Shown: in pieces, positions 1 through 11,376 of the stretch | Layout of the letters: each line of letters opens with the position of its first letter | Numbering within the stretch: the first letter of the stretch is position 1 | DNA from: Spongospora subterranea | Lineage: Eukaryota; Endomyxa; Phytomyxea; Plasmodiophorida; Plasmodiophoridae | Reading direction: 5' to 3' | Length of the DNA: 31,636 bases | Assembly (NCBI GenBank): GCA_900404475.1 | Contig: OUQQ01000187.1 | Location: forward strand, 1-31,636 | Made by a program: the position numbers and the translations under genes | The notes under the pieces: generated by a model | What the model was told of the DNA's origin: nothing | The model's input: the letters and a program-made list of their open reading frames with translations, nothing else | The model's database searches: none

Positions 1-300
1 CGTTTTGCTTCAGCGATTCCATTTCTTCGTTCATGGCGCGCTTCCTGTCGACGGAGTCGGCTCCAGTTATTGCAGCTTCATAGGTTCGCTTGTCGTTGCG
101 ATCATGACCTGCTCGCGTTGTGGCGGTACTCGTCTATTTTCCAGTAATCTAACTCGCTTGTCGGTCGGTAATTTGGCTGCGTTTCCTGCGGGTACCTGCA
201 TGTAGTCGTCATCCAACTCGTCGTTAGACGTGTCTGGTTCGTCGTGAGCGGGTGGAGTGGGCTTTCTCTCGGGGAAGGTGCCCCTCAAAGAAGCGAACAT
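1..300 (-). mobile_element. Ty1/copia pol fragment, start of reverse transcriptase, reading off the left edge
   Basis: Read on the minus strand, the first 82 bases encode a peptide with the core TYEAAITGADSV followed by RKRAMNEEMESLKQN. This is the beginning of a copia-type RVT_2 reverse transcriptase, whose family pattern is EP..YEEA..... W..AM.EE..SL..N.TW. The upstream part, to about 300, is an acidic/proline-rich stretch such as often lies between integrase and RT. That stretch is in a different frame from the RT part, so the copy carries a frameshift. The fragment is cut by the window edge. A second copy in opposite orientation begins immediately to its right. Confidence 0.7.
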
Positions 301-389
301 CTCGACTTATGAAGCTGCAATAACTGGAGCCGGCTCCGTCGACTGGAAACGCGCCATGAACGAAGAGATGGAATCGCTGGAGCAAAACG
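1..389. repeat. Imperfect inverted repeat, 82-bp arms, made of copia RT sequence
   Basis: Bases 1-82 are the reverse complement of 308-389 with about 5 mismatches, and 225 bases lie between. Both arms encode the same start of a copia reverse transcriptase. The arrangement suggests two opposed insertions, or an inversion within one element. The few differences suggest the duplication is not ancient. Confidence 0.85.
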
Positions 390-500
390 ACACGTGGAAA
401 ATCGCAGAGCTGCCTATTGGCCAGAGGGCGATAGGAGGAAAATGGTGCTACAGGCTAAAGACCGATGCAAATGGAAATCTCGTTTGTAAACAGTGGTTTT
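257..500 (+). mobile_element. Ty1/copia reverse transcriptase fragment (RVT_2 N-terminus), truncated
   Basis: The plus-strand frame encodes STYEAAITGAGSVDWKRAMN, then a segment with NDTWKIAELPIGQRAIGGKW and YRLKTDANGNLVCK. This matches the first 70 residues or so of copia RT (W..AM.EE..SL..N.TW......P.....I..KWV.K.K....G...). The match stops near position 490, where the family would continue K-A-R-L-V-A-x-G. No further RT, RNase H or LTR is seen downstream, so this is a truncated remnant. It is arranged head to head with the minus-strand copy at 1-300. Confidence 0.8.
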
Positions 501-794
501 CATGTGCTCAAACAACACAGTGTAGCCTCTATTGTAGTTGATTGTCAGTATGTCCATTGATTGCGTTCTATGGGTTATCAAATAGGTTTTTCTTGTATTC
601 ATAATGATTTTAACCGGAACCGGCTAAAAATTAGATTTCAAGACATTCAATGAGATGAACGGACCACTGTCACCCGATATAACGATGATCTTGACCCAGA
701 GTTTTGGTCGATCAGCAAAATATTGAGCTTTTATTTTTTAGTTTTTAGGTCAAGATCACTCGGTGTTCTTGACGTTGAATCCATTCGGTCAAAA
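501..794. other. Intergenic stretch, no gene recognised
   Basis: This AT-rich sequence lies between the copia remnant and the first gene. I see no coding similarity and no clear LTR. It probably contains the 5' flank of the gene starting at 795. Confidence 0.4.
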
Positions 795-3700
795 ATGCCT
801 TCCAATTCAGGTGATTTCACAACTGGTTCTCCCCTATTTTGTCGTCCAAGATGTCAGGAATGCCAGATTTGTTATTTACAATACTAGAGATCATCGACTG
901 TTTTGCCCAAATGAGCCCAGAACATTTTTCAGGAAAAGATCAAGAGGAACGGAATGGCCTAGGAAAAACTGTTCCTTTTGTGCAAGCGTCAGCTCTTGAA
1001 AAGGATTGAGTCCATGTCCTTTAGTAATGGCTGTGACATAATGTTGAACTCATCTCGCCGTCTAATTACTACATATTTTGAACAGAAAACGAAACCAGGG
1101 AATACGGTAGTCGGTAATAGCGCTATCGACAAGCGCTCCACAATTTCAGAGATCCTTCAACGTCCAAAGCTGTCGTTGTACAAAGGTTACGACTCATCAT
1201 TGACCATAGAATTAGATCGGCCACGGTCTGACATGTCGACAATGGACGACGAAGACCTGTTTAAATTTCTGTGTCGCGAACGTCGACGGTCGGACGATGT
1301 TCCATCCCATTCAATTCAATCCACACACATATCATGTACGTGATGTGCCTTGATTGTGCCGTCCCGCAAGACAATCACTGAACTTGGGAAATGACCAAAC
1401 TAGTTAACGAAGAGGTCAAGTCGATGGTAGAAGCATTATACCCATTAAGATTGGGAGAAGACCTCGATCGTCAGCTGCTAACTACTGCAATTTCAGCTAG
1501 AAGGGACATCACGAAGTGATATCAGATTCTTAGGTCTTCGATTGAGAAGTTGATTAGATTCAATTGTTTACCCCATCCCGATCGCAGAAATCCTCTTACT
1601 GGAAACCTCGTCAGGATTTCAGGAAAGGGGACCCACTTCCAAACTACTCGGTGTTCCAACGAGTGGTGCTCAAAAGCAGCGAAATGGTCATGTTGCTGGC
1701 CCGTGATTCCATTGCCGAGTTCCTCACAATGTCAGGAGATGCCGTAATGAGCCAGCTTAAAGACATTGACGTCAACCCAGCCAGCCTCAAAGCTATTGGT
1801 ACGAAACCGAGATTGGAATGTTAGTTTATCTTGATATTGTATCCTCCCCACCGACGCTCGAGGCTATCTATCTTTCATTCGCGGTCACAAATAAATGAAA
1901 GAACTGCTGAGAGCAGTAGTTGAGCAGTTCATGGACGATTGTTCAAAAGGTGATAGTTGAATCATATCGATAACCAATGTGTTCGTATCTTGTTGGAAAC
2001 TGTTTTAGTATCGATGTTTGTTCTAATCAAGATGGTCCATTTGAACGGCCGGTCACACTGATCATCCAATCACTGGATGACGTGAGGGGCGAGTGGCGTT
2101 CACCCCAATGTCCAATGATCAACAGCTTACATTAGACCAGGCAGCATCTGAAGATGTCGTTAGGCGACGGTGCAATGCGGTTCTGGGGATTCAACAGGCG
2201 TCGGAAGGATGGAGAGACCCTAGCAAACTAGGGATCAAGAATATCAGCTCTGCTCTGGAGTTCATGAGAGGGCGCCAACAGTGTGTTCCTCAACGATATC
2301 GACGCCATCGAATTGTCCCACTCCCATTACAGAATGTGGGTTTAACAGGTTCATCTAATCGTTCCCGTCAATATTGTTCACAGAATCCTATCGTCCAGAA
2401 GATGAAGAGCAAGGCGATAGGCGATTCCTTAGCAGTTGACCCAAACCAGGTTCGTGTTCAGCATAAAGGGCGTCCCTTATCTCCAATGCAGGTAAACCAT
2501 ATCTCATTGCCCATTTTGGCTAGCGAAGATCAGCTCGATCGCCTAATGGTGTTCGATTAGATAGTGCAGCAAAGACGACATCTATCTGGTGATGGTGCCG
2601 CTCCCTCAACTCCCTCTAAGCCGCTCATATCACTACCGAAACCGGTTATATTCCCTCAGTGGCTTTGGCAACGGCACGATTTCCAGAATGTGTATGAAAT
2701 AAGCTCAGAAGAACTGTGTATTGACATGCTGATGAAACCCTGTGAAAAACGATCAACGTATGAGACATCGATGGTGATTTCCTAACAGATTGTGTTTTAT
2801 GTCGATCACCTAAGAATTGGCATGATAAACTGCATAGGCGCTTCAATGGTGCCGTTCTGTAAAATGCTTCGGCGAACTAAATGATCAAGCAATATCTGGT
2901 CTGTTGAAGGTGGCAAGTCTGGTGACCGTTCGTAAGGGAGTTCTGCTCTACACGAGAAACGATCCGGTCGATGCGCTTTATGTGATGAAATCAGGAATTA
3001 CGGAGCTATCCAATATGGACGATAAACCATCTGGCTATACAGAACAGGTAATAGCTGGATTGAACTTAACTGGGCCTGATTATCGATCATCGTGGTCAGA
3101 TATCGGTTGGGACAACGTTCGGTTATCCTTTACAGCCTGAAGCAATAGCGGAAGTCAAACGATTAAAACGGCGGTCACCATGTATTCGTCGCTGGGATAT
3201 GATCAGGACCGCGTTCTTTCCAATCAACGTCAACGAAAACGCTTCCTCGGTAAAAGCGCGAAACAATTCCGCTCGTGCGGTATCTGATTCATTGGTTATT
3301 TCATGCCCGTACCGATGTAATCTGATGTAATTATCATGGCAATATCGGGCTAATTCTGTTGACCAGTTTATCGAGAGCTTGTGGATGAACAGCGGCAGTA
3401 CCTTAATGGACAAGCGAAATCTTTACTCACAAGTATGAGCATGTTCTCAACTTGGGGAGAGTCGCGCCTTGATCGGCTTACATCAAAGATGATTAGGCGC
3501 GAGTTTTCTAAAAAACAGATGATTATTGACCAGGTAACTATAGTTTCCTTTTTTGCAGAATAACTCGAATTTTGATTCATGATTTAGGGTGCCTCGTTGA
3601 ATTTCATCTATTTTGTTGCGACAGGATCGATATCGCTAACACGACAGATACATATCTATCGCCACAATAAATGGCCTGTTGATAGTATCAAGTGGGAAAG

Positions 3701-4558
3701 GCTAGACGTCAACACCACCAAGTCTTTCGTCGTAGATGTCGTCAAAGCAAACGACTGTTTTGGGGATGAGGCAATATTGGGAGTATGTGTGTGATGTGGG
3801 ATCACAACTCTCAACTCAACTAAGTCGTTGATTTCATGTAAAAACAGGTGCGACGATCGCCAACTGCAGCCATATGTTTATCCGATCATTGCACGTTATT
3901 ACTGTTGCCACGATCAGCATTTATACATTTATACCAACCAACAATACTGCAGCACGTTCTGACAAGAAGAACTTTGGCGAGAGAATTCGCATTCTTCAAA
4001 GTATATTCATCGCTAAAAAACTCAAATTCGATCGAAAATCTATCTAGCCTGAAAGTTCTGGATGATGACGAAGTGGCTTTCACCAATTCTGGAGGTACCC
4101 TGAACAACCCCATGCTTAATTGTCGTTGACTAGCATTGGAAGAGACGGACTCAACAACTATCGATTCCTTGACGACAATTATATCGACTGAGCGTGGAGG
4201 AGAACTTACATCTCATCCCAAAACAAGACACGTTGAGATGAAAAAATCGATTGAATTCCGAATGAGAAACTCAAAAAGCCAGGTTGTATCCACTTCAAAA
4301 CAAGAACATCGTTTCGCCATATTTACCATTTTCGCCATAATTTAGATACATATCAAGAAACAGTCGTCGAAGCAATTTCGCGGTGTCAGCAGATCAGAGT
4401 CGTGCACGCTACTGGATCGGCTATCAAAACCGGTCGACGATTCCTTTGAAACAGGGACGTTGATTGCGATTCGTTCACATCTCAGTGCACTATTAGATCA
4501 CCGCTCATCCAAAGCTCGTGGGGCCCAACGAAAGAGCCAAGTCTCGACAATTGATTAA
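795..4558 (+). CDS. Many-exon cyclic-nucleotide-binding-domain (cNBD) protein
   Basis: The protein appears to carry at least two cyclic-nucleotide-binding folds, expected in the cytosol. No kinase or channel domain is visible. The best-supported exons are 3100-3316, 3367-3533, 3588-3782 and 3848-4094, with in-frame introns 3048-3099, 3317-3366, 3534-3587 and 3783-3847. Joined, the last cNBD reads FVATGSISLTRQ, then FGDEAILGVRRSPTAAI and LLLLPRSAF, a normal phosphate-binding cassette with acidic residues and arginine. The preceding cNBD (about 2846-3130; KGVLLYTRNDPVDALYVMKSG) has FGYPLQPEA where the cassette should be, so it is probably non-binding. A third, partial cNBD-like end lies near 1640-1800. 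The reading starts at ATG 795 (exons 795-810, 888-987, 1025-1335 and 1404 on join in frame) and ends at TAA 4556-4558. Exon structure at 1450-2100 and 2770-2900 is unresolved, so two adjacent genes remain possible. Intron 2492-2569 also joins in frame. Confidence 0.6.
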
Positions 4559-4574
4559 TATATATATACAACAT

Positions 4575-6698
4575 CTACAAACTCCATCTTGCAAGAGTAG
4601 CATGGACACCATTCCAGACTACTGTGTTATTGAATACAACATACTGTCTCGTGATCAACTTCAGAGATTCCTGCGCGGCAATGCCTGAAATATTCATAAG
4701 CTTCTGTTCGAGTTAGCAGTACAGAAAAATGATAATACCTGCAATCAATGAAGCTGTGTTGTGTATGGACGATGACCCGAACCGCACAATCTCTTCAAGG
4801 CAGGACGTATTAATATTATCTGGGTCAAATCCGATGCATTTGAAAACAGTCGATGCAATTTCTGTAAGAGCCTGTAAATCTGAGTTGATAATGCTGTCAC
4901 CCCTGCGATGCATGTACCACTTAGCAACCCTTAGGTCAGAATGGTTGCAAATACTGACCGATCTCCTGGATAATAACCATGCTTTTGATGAAAGATATCG
5001 GCGCATTTAATCGCGAGATACCAGTGAATGTCATTCGGTGGGCGATTGCTATCCTGATCTATGCAAATTGCTGAATCTTGATCTTGGTCTAAGGAGTCGA
5101 CTTCTTCAGCGAGTGCCTCGCAAACGACAGCTTTAGCAGTTTCGTCACAAAACGTTCCAACATCATAAGAAATTCCTCTCATTCGAGATACGTGGATGGA
5201 GCGACAGTTCTTGACAAACTCGTCAATCATCAAATCCGGGACATGATCGGACCTTAAATTCATTGCTAAAAGTATGTCTTTGACATACTTTCCGACACTT
5301 TGTCGATCAGCAAGTGCCTTTTCCGAGTACGCCAGCTTCAGAGCAAGATATGAATCGGTATCTGCGGTCATGTCTGGCAACGAAGCGGAGACGGGTAAAA
5401 ACCCGTGACCTTCATTTGAAAGAAACAACTTCAACGCTTTGACCAATATCCAGAAAGGATCCGCTTCGGATGATGTTAAAGAAGCCTTTGAATCACTAAG
5501 TATATCTCTAAGATCGCCACTGAACGTTTGTAAGAATTTGCGATAAATTGGAAATTTTGGAAGGCCACTTGCCTAATGTGATGACGCGGGTCACGAGTCC
5601 GATAGTGGGTAAACCGAATTGCTTCATCGAAATTACTAGAGTTCAGGCGATTATGTGAAGATATAAAACTTTTGAATTCTTCGGGTGTGCACACGACGTT
5701 AGGCTTTTCCAACGCAAATTTGTTCGATAGTTGAAGCAGAATGGCCGGGAAAGGAACATGAGTGAAGACAAATTCATCCGTGTTGGATCCAAATAAATCG
5801 AACGATAAGAGAAGCTGGCTTAACTTCGGAAAATGGATTAACTGAGACGGGTGAAGAAATAGATCACCCGATTCGTTCTCCGGGTGGGTTTCGATAACAG
5901 CATGCTCCGAAATTGCTAAAGCGTTTTCAGTGCTAATTAACAAATACTCCCTGGATCATCTTACCTAAGCGCAACGATGCAATTAATCCGAAAGATCTGA
6001 TGTGCAACAGTGGGATTTTTAAAGGGAATAAGATGTCGCAAAGTAAAGAGGCGTCCACCAAATGGATGCCCGTTGCTACTACTGTCATGATAGCAATTGG
6101 TAAACAGCTAACAGACAAAAGCAGCGAGAATATACCGATTGTGTACTGACATAAACTCTTATAGTCTTCATTGCTGTGACATAGTCCATCGCCACACGAC
6201 TTGATAAACTCTGCCGGGTTTCTGTCGATATGTTTAACGGCGCAATCGAGATTTAATTCGCTTAACAGACTGGCAACCACAGCGCCTCGATCTTTCCCCA
6301 CAGATGAGGACGAGATGAAAAAGTTATTTCCAACATCATACAATGAAACGGTGCTATCATCCATGATCGTAAATTCTATGATGTTTGATGATCTCAATTT
6401 GTGATATTTGGGGAAATCAATGCAAGATAATTACCTGCGACATTGGCGAGAATCAAATTTTTGATAAATTCGGAAGCAATTGGGCCTGTTCACACATCAA
6501 ATCTGGCAGAAACATTATTTCAAATTAACAAACCACCTGATCCCAAAACTAGAACATGAGCGGATTCTAGCGTCGCTTGGCCATGAAACCCCCAAAGTCT
6601 ATCGCCAGCCTCGGTCAACAATTGAATGAACTCCGTTTTGCGAATCGTGTGAACCTTATTTGCCGATCAAATTTGTTTTCATGATGTGATCGGTCCAT
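4575..6698 (-). CDS. NAE1: NEDD8-activating enzyme E1 regulatory subunit (NAE1/APPBP1/ULA1/AXR1)
   Basis: This subunit pairs with UBA3 to activate NEDD8, which is then attached to cullins. Eight exons join in frame to 583 aa (human NAE1 is 534): 6655-6698, 6537-6598, 6435-6485, 5965-6375, 5615-5915, 4959-5567, 4739-4902 and 4575-4684. Seven introns are 47-59 nt. Diagnostic segments in order are FDRQIRLWG split over exons 1-2, FTIMDDS and DVGNNFF in the adenylation fold, SEHAVIETHPEN, DPFWILVKALKLF, LPDMTAD, KHGYYPGD, EEIVRFGSSSIHNTASLIAG, and a C-terminus with AAQESLKLITRQYVVFNNT. No catalytic cysteine is expected, because that lies in UBA3. The start is the ATG at 6698, directly before the conserved YDRQ-like motif. 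One acceptor (after 5568) reads AAG. It converges on the cNBD gene, whose stop is only 16 bp away. Confidence 0.95.
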
Positions 6699-6870
6699 GG
6701 TCCTGGTCACCACCGTCCTGCCTCAATGTTCAATGTTCTCCTTCTCTTTCCACCGAATGTGGATGAGCAATGGTCGGAAGACCACTATCGATTATCCGTA
6801 TTATTTCAGTCCTAATCCGGTCTAAGTTCATACTGTACCCCTACGTTACAGCACCCAGACGGAGTTTCTC

Positions 6871-6912
6871 GGTGTAACGCAAGCGGGCCACGTGCGCTGT
6901 TTGCGTTACACC
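6871..6912. promoter_or_regulatory. Perfect 12-bp inverted repeat enclosing a CACGTG palindrome
   Basis: GGTGTAACGCAA at 6871-6882 is repeated in inverse complement at 6901-6912. The 18-base spacer contains the palindrome CACGTG (E-box/G-box type). It lies between two divergently transcribed genes, about 170 bp from the NAE1 start. That position fits a shared regulatory element or a cruciform, but no binding protein is known from the window. Confidence 0.35.
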
Positions 6913-7182
6913 AAGCCAGAGAAATTGGGCACAGATCGAGAGACTGCTCTTGCCGACGCCGTCTTCGAATCTCTCGCTGTTCGTCGGAAGTCGGGTGACT
7001 CCTTCGGGTATCTCGAGAGATGGCCGTTGTTTTTCGCTGGTGGAAAGTAACAGCGCACGTCGTCCGCTGCGTTCCGACAACCGCTGTGCCCATATCCATC
7101 CGGTGCCATTATATGCCATTTATTGTACATTGACCACTTACAATCTAAATATGTGGACCCTGCATGCATCACATTGAGTGAC

Positions 7183-7224
7183 TTTTTTATTTAGTTCATT
7201 GCGGTTTTTTTTATTTAGTTCATT
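7183..7224. repeat. 18-bp AT-rich direct repeat, two copies, period 24
   Basis: The sequence TTTTTTATTTAGTTCATT occurs at 7183-7200 and again at 7207-7224 in the 5' flank of the gene starting at 7395. It may be promoter sequence or simple slippage. Confidence 0.6.
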
Positions 7225-7394
7225 TTTTGAACTTGCCATACACGAGGGGCAATTAATAATTACATGATGCCACTGCTTATTTTCCAGCTATCAAATTCTT
7301 AAATAAATTTTGTGTTTGCGGGATGTGTGTTATTCTAATGATAACCGTACTGTTGCTCGTAAATATCTTCTCCCGTTCTTGCATCAGTATTCAA

Positions 7395-9111
7395 ATGCCT
7401 CCGGTCAGAAAGCATTATGTCCCACCCCCACCCCCCTTGTCCAAACCTTCATCATTGTTGCCAGATAATCTCGCCAATGAAGATACATTGTCAAAGGCGA
7501 CCGCGGTAGTACAGAAGCAGATTGCATCATGTGATAGCAAAGCCTCAATATCGGAACTTCTGGACAGCATATGTTTATCGCCGACACCAGACGTCAATGA
7601 GATGGCCAATAATGTTGAGATGCCATCTCAAGTATCGGAAATCTTGAAAAAACGTCTATTAGCCGATATTCCAATATCTGAGGCTCGTATTGTTGACAAA
7701 CCTCAACCATTGCAAGTCGATAGTCACTCAGTTGCACAACTCTCAAAAGAATTTAACGATTTGAGAATCGAAAACGACGCCTTAGACCGATGGGCGAACC
7801 TTGTTCAAAATGAGAATGAGCTGATCGCTGACTTCGTCGAACTTGTAACAATTTCGCTTCAGAAAGAAGCTTCTTTTGACGCAAACGATGGGGCGATTAC
7901 GGTAACCAGATATCGTTCATGAAATTGATCTGAACAAATTCATAGGTTGCAAGGCAAGGCACACGACTTCTAAGCCGGTCGTTGACGAAATTACAAGATC
8001 AGCTCAACCGTGAACGGGCACTGTTGTGTCGCAGGATTGCAGACATGATCTTTGATGTAGTCGGAACAACCCTTTCAACAGGCACAGACGATAACGCTTC
8101 GTCAAAATCAGTCAGAATATTTGTTTGGTGTTTAGCAGTGTTTGACTAGATACCCTTTGTCAGGGAAAAGACGGCAATGTAAAAGAATTGTGGCAAGAAT
8201 ACGAAGATGACTGTGTTGTGCATTGCTTCCATGTGAAGAAAACACTAGGGCAGCTTTCTTCATTAGATTGCACATTACGCATTAGCACCAAATGGAGATG
8301 GATGATAATATCCTCTGATGGCTGGCTCCAAGAGGTCAAAATCTTGGCAAGAAATGTGCAATCAGTGGAGATATCACCATCAAACAGGGCTGAGGCAATT
8401 TTGCTTAGACATGCAGCGACTTCGGTCGAAATTGACCATTTCGTATTCAACAGCGCGTTTTTTTCGATGTTGTTTGTAAAATTGCTCAACCAAACGCTGA
8501 TGGGAGAAACTAGCACAGGGCCATCAAAGCAAAATGCACCATGGACACCAATCGTCCTTGATACAAGCGCTACCGAATTGACTCCCGATTTAGAGGATCT
8601 TACATACATCATTAACGAGGGACTGAAGAAGGCATGGCAGAAATCGCCATCCAAAACTTGGCTTAAGAATGCTGCTGATACATTTGTATCTCATCAAATC
8701 AGTGTCCCGTTCCTTACTGGAGGGAAATCAGCTTCTATTACTATGGAATTTACTGAAGCGATGCTTCGAATCATTCTTTTCTTCGGCTTCTCAGCCTCAC
8801 CGAAAATCAGTGAACTTTCAGGTCTTGACATCCCTGAGAAAGTGAAGTTGGTCCAAGTTCTAGCGGAGAATGGCCATGCACATTGGTGCATGGTCGTCAG
8901 CCGATTGCAAAATATTGCAGCAAAAGGGCTTATCTCTAACATGATATCTCCCAGATCTCCTGAATACTTTCGTGCTGCAAAATTCGATGAGCTTCGGCCA
9001 AGTGAACAACAAGAATATATTGGCGATGCTAACAAAATTTTGGAACTGATAGAAGATTTTGGATATATGATTGTTAGAACCCCAAATGTCACAGGTGCCT
9101 TCATTAAATAA
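7395..9111 (+). CDS. Coiled-coil protein with a C-terminal RyR-like domain (hypothetical)
   Basis: Three exons, 7395-7901, 7946-8110 and 8164-9111, splice in frame (introns 44 and 53 nt) to 539 aa. The N-terminus is proline-rich (YVPPPPPLSKP). A helical, probably coiled-coil stretch follows to about residue 230. Residues 455-527 resemble the ryanodine-receptor repeat domain (pattern LAE..H..W ... F..L...E..........L...GY.I), seen here as VLAENGHAHW, KFDELRPSEQQEYIGDANK and EDFGYMIV. The remaining middle part is not recognised. No channel, SPRY or membrane segment is present, so it is not a ryanodine receptor. ATG 7395 was chosen because the open frame before it is a hydrophobic run from ATG 7323; if that ATG is used, the protein would gain a signal-peptide-like leader. 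An AATAAA overlaps the stop codon (9107-9112). Gene existence is likely; function is unknown. Confidence 0.7.
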
Positions 9112-10040
9112 ATTTGTCGATACCAAGTTTGTTGCAAGCATCAGGAAGATGGAGGCAACCGTTGCTGTGAATTGATAGCGCTAAATTGTCGGCGGTCGGG
9201 ACTTTTTGTCGACTTGGAACTTCATAAAGTCAACACAAGCACTCCATGAGTTAAGGAAAACCGACCTTAGATAAAACCAGGGAAACGCAAAGGATAACCC
9301 GGCTAAAGACTTAACAACAACAGATCAGGGAGATATATGGTGAAAATAGTCAGGGTCGCTCACAGCTAGCAAACAACCGGTTCTGTAGTAAGATGGTGGG
9401 ATCCTTGACATCGCCATCTTCGGGAGCTCGTCTCGGACTTCTACAATTGTAGTGCAATTTTGGGCGCGCGATTTCTTGAAATGGGTTTTTTTCGCAAACT
9501 ACTTTAATTTGAGATGTGTGCCGTCAAATTCTTAGGCGGTTGATGCCATGAGGAATCCCTCATTGCCTTATACATTACCGGTAGACACAATTTTTAGTCA
9601 GCATTCCTTCAGCGCGAGTTGACTCTGCTGCCCACGCAACACTCACACACGAGCGAATTCTAGATTGGACGCCAGCGGGGGAGGCGGTGGCAGAAATTGA
9701 ATTTTGAAGCCGGCAAACGCCACGCAACAAGAGCGAAAAAGTTACGACAGTAAATGTCAACCTGAACGAGATGATTTCGAAGAGGGTGCAGCCATGACAT
9801 GGACGCCTGCCTGTCCTTGCTGGCGGGGACAGCACGACATGCAAATAGCAGCATTGTACAGAAACCTACTGGACCTGAGCACGGGTATCATGTGAGCAGA
9901 GTGAGGGCCATACAGGTGTACTGTACCCTGCACAGTTATGGTTACAGACCTGCCAGACTGAACTGCCGAAGTTACATGTCATGTTGGCTGCTGATCAACG
10001 GATCAGGCTATCAACTGTTGTATCGTGTTTCATAATCAAA
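9112..10040. other. Intergenic, no gene recognised
   Basis: About 0.9 kb lies between two plus-strand genes. Short overlapping open frames exist near 9575-9900 on both strands, but none splices or resembles a known protein. It presumably contains the 3' flank of the upstream gene and the promoter of the next. Confidence 0.45.
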
Positions 10041-11339
10041 ATGATCAACCCATCACCGTTTGACGATTTGCATTTTGCGATCGGTCTTGCCGCAACAATG
10101 GGGGAGACGAGTTCTGCTAAGCAGAATGAAGACGACGGGTTATACATAAAGGTTCGCAATCTCATGTCTGAAGTTGACCAGTTGCATCGCAGTAAGACAG
10201 ACTACTTCGTACTGTGCTGTAATCAATTTGGTGAATAGCAAATAATGTTCTTCAGCAACAAATCGACACCCTTCAGGCCGACACTGCGACGCAAACGCAA
10301 CAATCAACAGAAAGTGTTATCAACATTTACATGAAGGCCCCAGGAGCCGTCGCTGCAATCCGGCAAATAGATATCATTCAACGAAATATCAAAGAATGTA
10401 AAGATCAAACACGTCCATTTGGTAATAACGAAATACCCTCATGACGTATGGTAGCTAATGGTGCAATATTTAGGCGACATTGTTGTAAAAATCGCCCAAG
10501 ATGTGATCATGGCCATTTCGGATCCTGAGCTTATGCAGAATCATGACGATATCGGCTTTGCGGGAGAATGGATTGCATGTACGAAAGTTTTTATCAAAAC
10601 AAGTTCCAACTGAGCATGCTAGGTTTGTAGGCTCCCTTGCCGATGCGTACCGGGATTTCAATTCAACACAATTGCAGCCTCATAGTGCGAAATTGGTTGA
10701 AGCTCTTTCTGAAATGGTCTGGAAACTAAATCATTTTGAAACAAGAGAGCAAGAACCGGAAACGGTTTATCAAAGTCATTATGTAACCCATACAGGTGAT
10801 TCTCAAATCGTTGAGTTTATAGGGCGATTGAAAGCATCACAGATATCAGAGATCAAATTATGGTTTTCTTAGTATCTTTTGGTAAAAACAGTGGCCTGAG
10901 AAATCTGGTGCTGTCCATGCTTTGTTCTGAGTTATTGACCAGTTTTGAAGATCCTCCCAGTTTGGGTAGTCAACGCTGGCTTAGGCTTACTCAAAATTCA
11001 CCATATCTTTGTCGGTGTATCGAGCAGATTTTGATCGCAGAAATCAGCACCGCCCAATCTGCAGTCCGAGATAAATTCTTGCATAATTTCTTAGAACCTT
11101 TGAGTAGGTGGCCATTTTCTCATGCAACTGTGAACTTACCCAGAAAACAACCCACCATTAGATATAAAAAAATGGTCGGACGTGTGGGAAAAAATTCTTG
11201 TCAGGTCGGTGGAGCTGCCAACGACGATGCATTTGCTGACGGCATATATCTGGAGAATAGCTGCATTGATAAAAGGTGGCTTGGGAACTGCCTGGAGGAT
11301 CAGCTTCAACACCTTATCAGATATGCCAAAGAGGCTTGA
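10041..11339 (+). CDS. Hypothetical five-exon protein, 366 aa
   Basis: I do not recognise this protein. Five exons join with frame preserved: 10041-10208, 10256-10421, 10474-10578, 10631-10795 and 10843-11339. The four introns are 47-52 nt, all GT-AG. ATG 10041 begins MINPSPFDDLHFAIGL. The first 110 residues are polar and probably helical or coiled (LYIKVRNLMSEVDQLHRSK, then QQIDTLQADTATQTQQSTES). The rest looks like an all-helical fold (SLADAYRDFNSTQLQP, LSMLCSELLTSFEDPPSLGS). The C-terminal 60 residues are lysine-rich and then mixed. No signal peptide or membrane segment is seen. An AATAAA lies 32 bp past the stop (11371-11376). The exact frame closure over five exons is the main evidence that the gene is real. 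Confidence 0.7.
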
Positions 11340-11370
11340 ACAATGATAAATAAGTTAGGTATCCATTACC

Positions 11371-11376
11371 AATAAA
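11371..11376 (+). terminator. Likely poly(A) signal of the gene ending at 11339
   Basis: AATAAA lies 32 bp after the stop codon. The spacing suits a short 3' UTR. Confidence 0.4.

Larger units (their letters stand above)
6699..7394. other. Divergent promoter region between NAE1 (-) and the RyR-like protein gene (+)
   Basis: No gene is recognised in this 0.7 kb. Several open frames overlap on both strands around 6810-7180, but none resembles a known family and none splices sensibly. The interval contains a 12-bp perfect inverted repeat around CACGTG and an 18-bp tandem repeat, listed separately. ATG 7323 is in frame with the start I chose for the next gene and would add a hydrophobic leader, so transcription may begin before that point. 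Confidence 0.5.

Noticed and set aside
1503..1530. An 18-nt intron in the cNBD gene
   Set aside because: It is too short compared with all other introns here. The local exon structure was left unresolved instead.
6812..7177. Overlapping open frames of 75-95 aa on both strands
   Set aside because: They are arginine- or histidine-rich without domain similarity and overlap each other in several frames, as expected of non-coding GC-richer sequence.
7323..7394. Upstream in-frame ATG giving a signal-peptide-like start to the RyR-like protein
   Set aside because: It is possible, but the hydrophobic run falls in AT-rich flank sequence and a cytosolic coiled-coil/RyR-like protein would not need it. 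Kept as an alternative only.
9575..9895. Open frames on both strands in the 9.1-10.0 kb gap
   Set aside because: They are short, mutually overlapping, and lack family similarity or splice joins.
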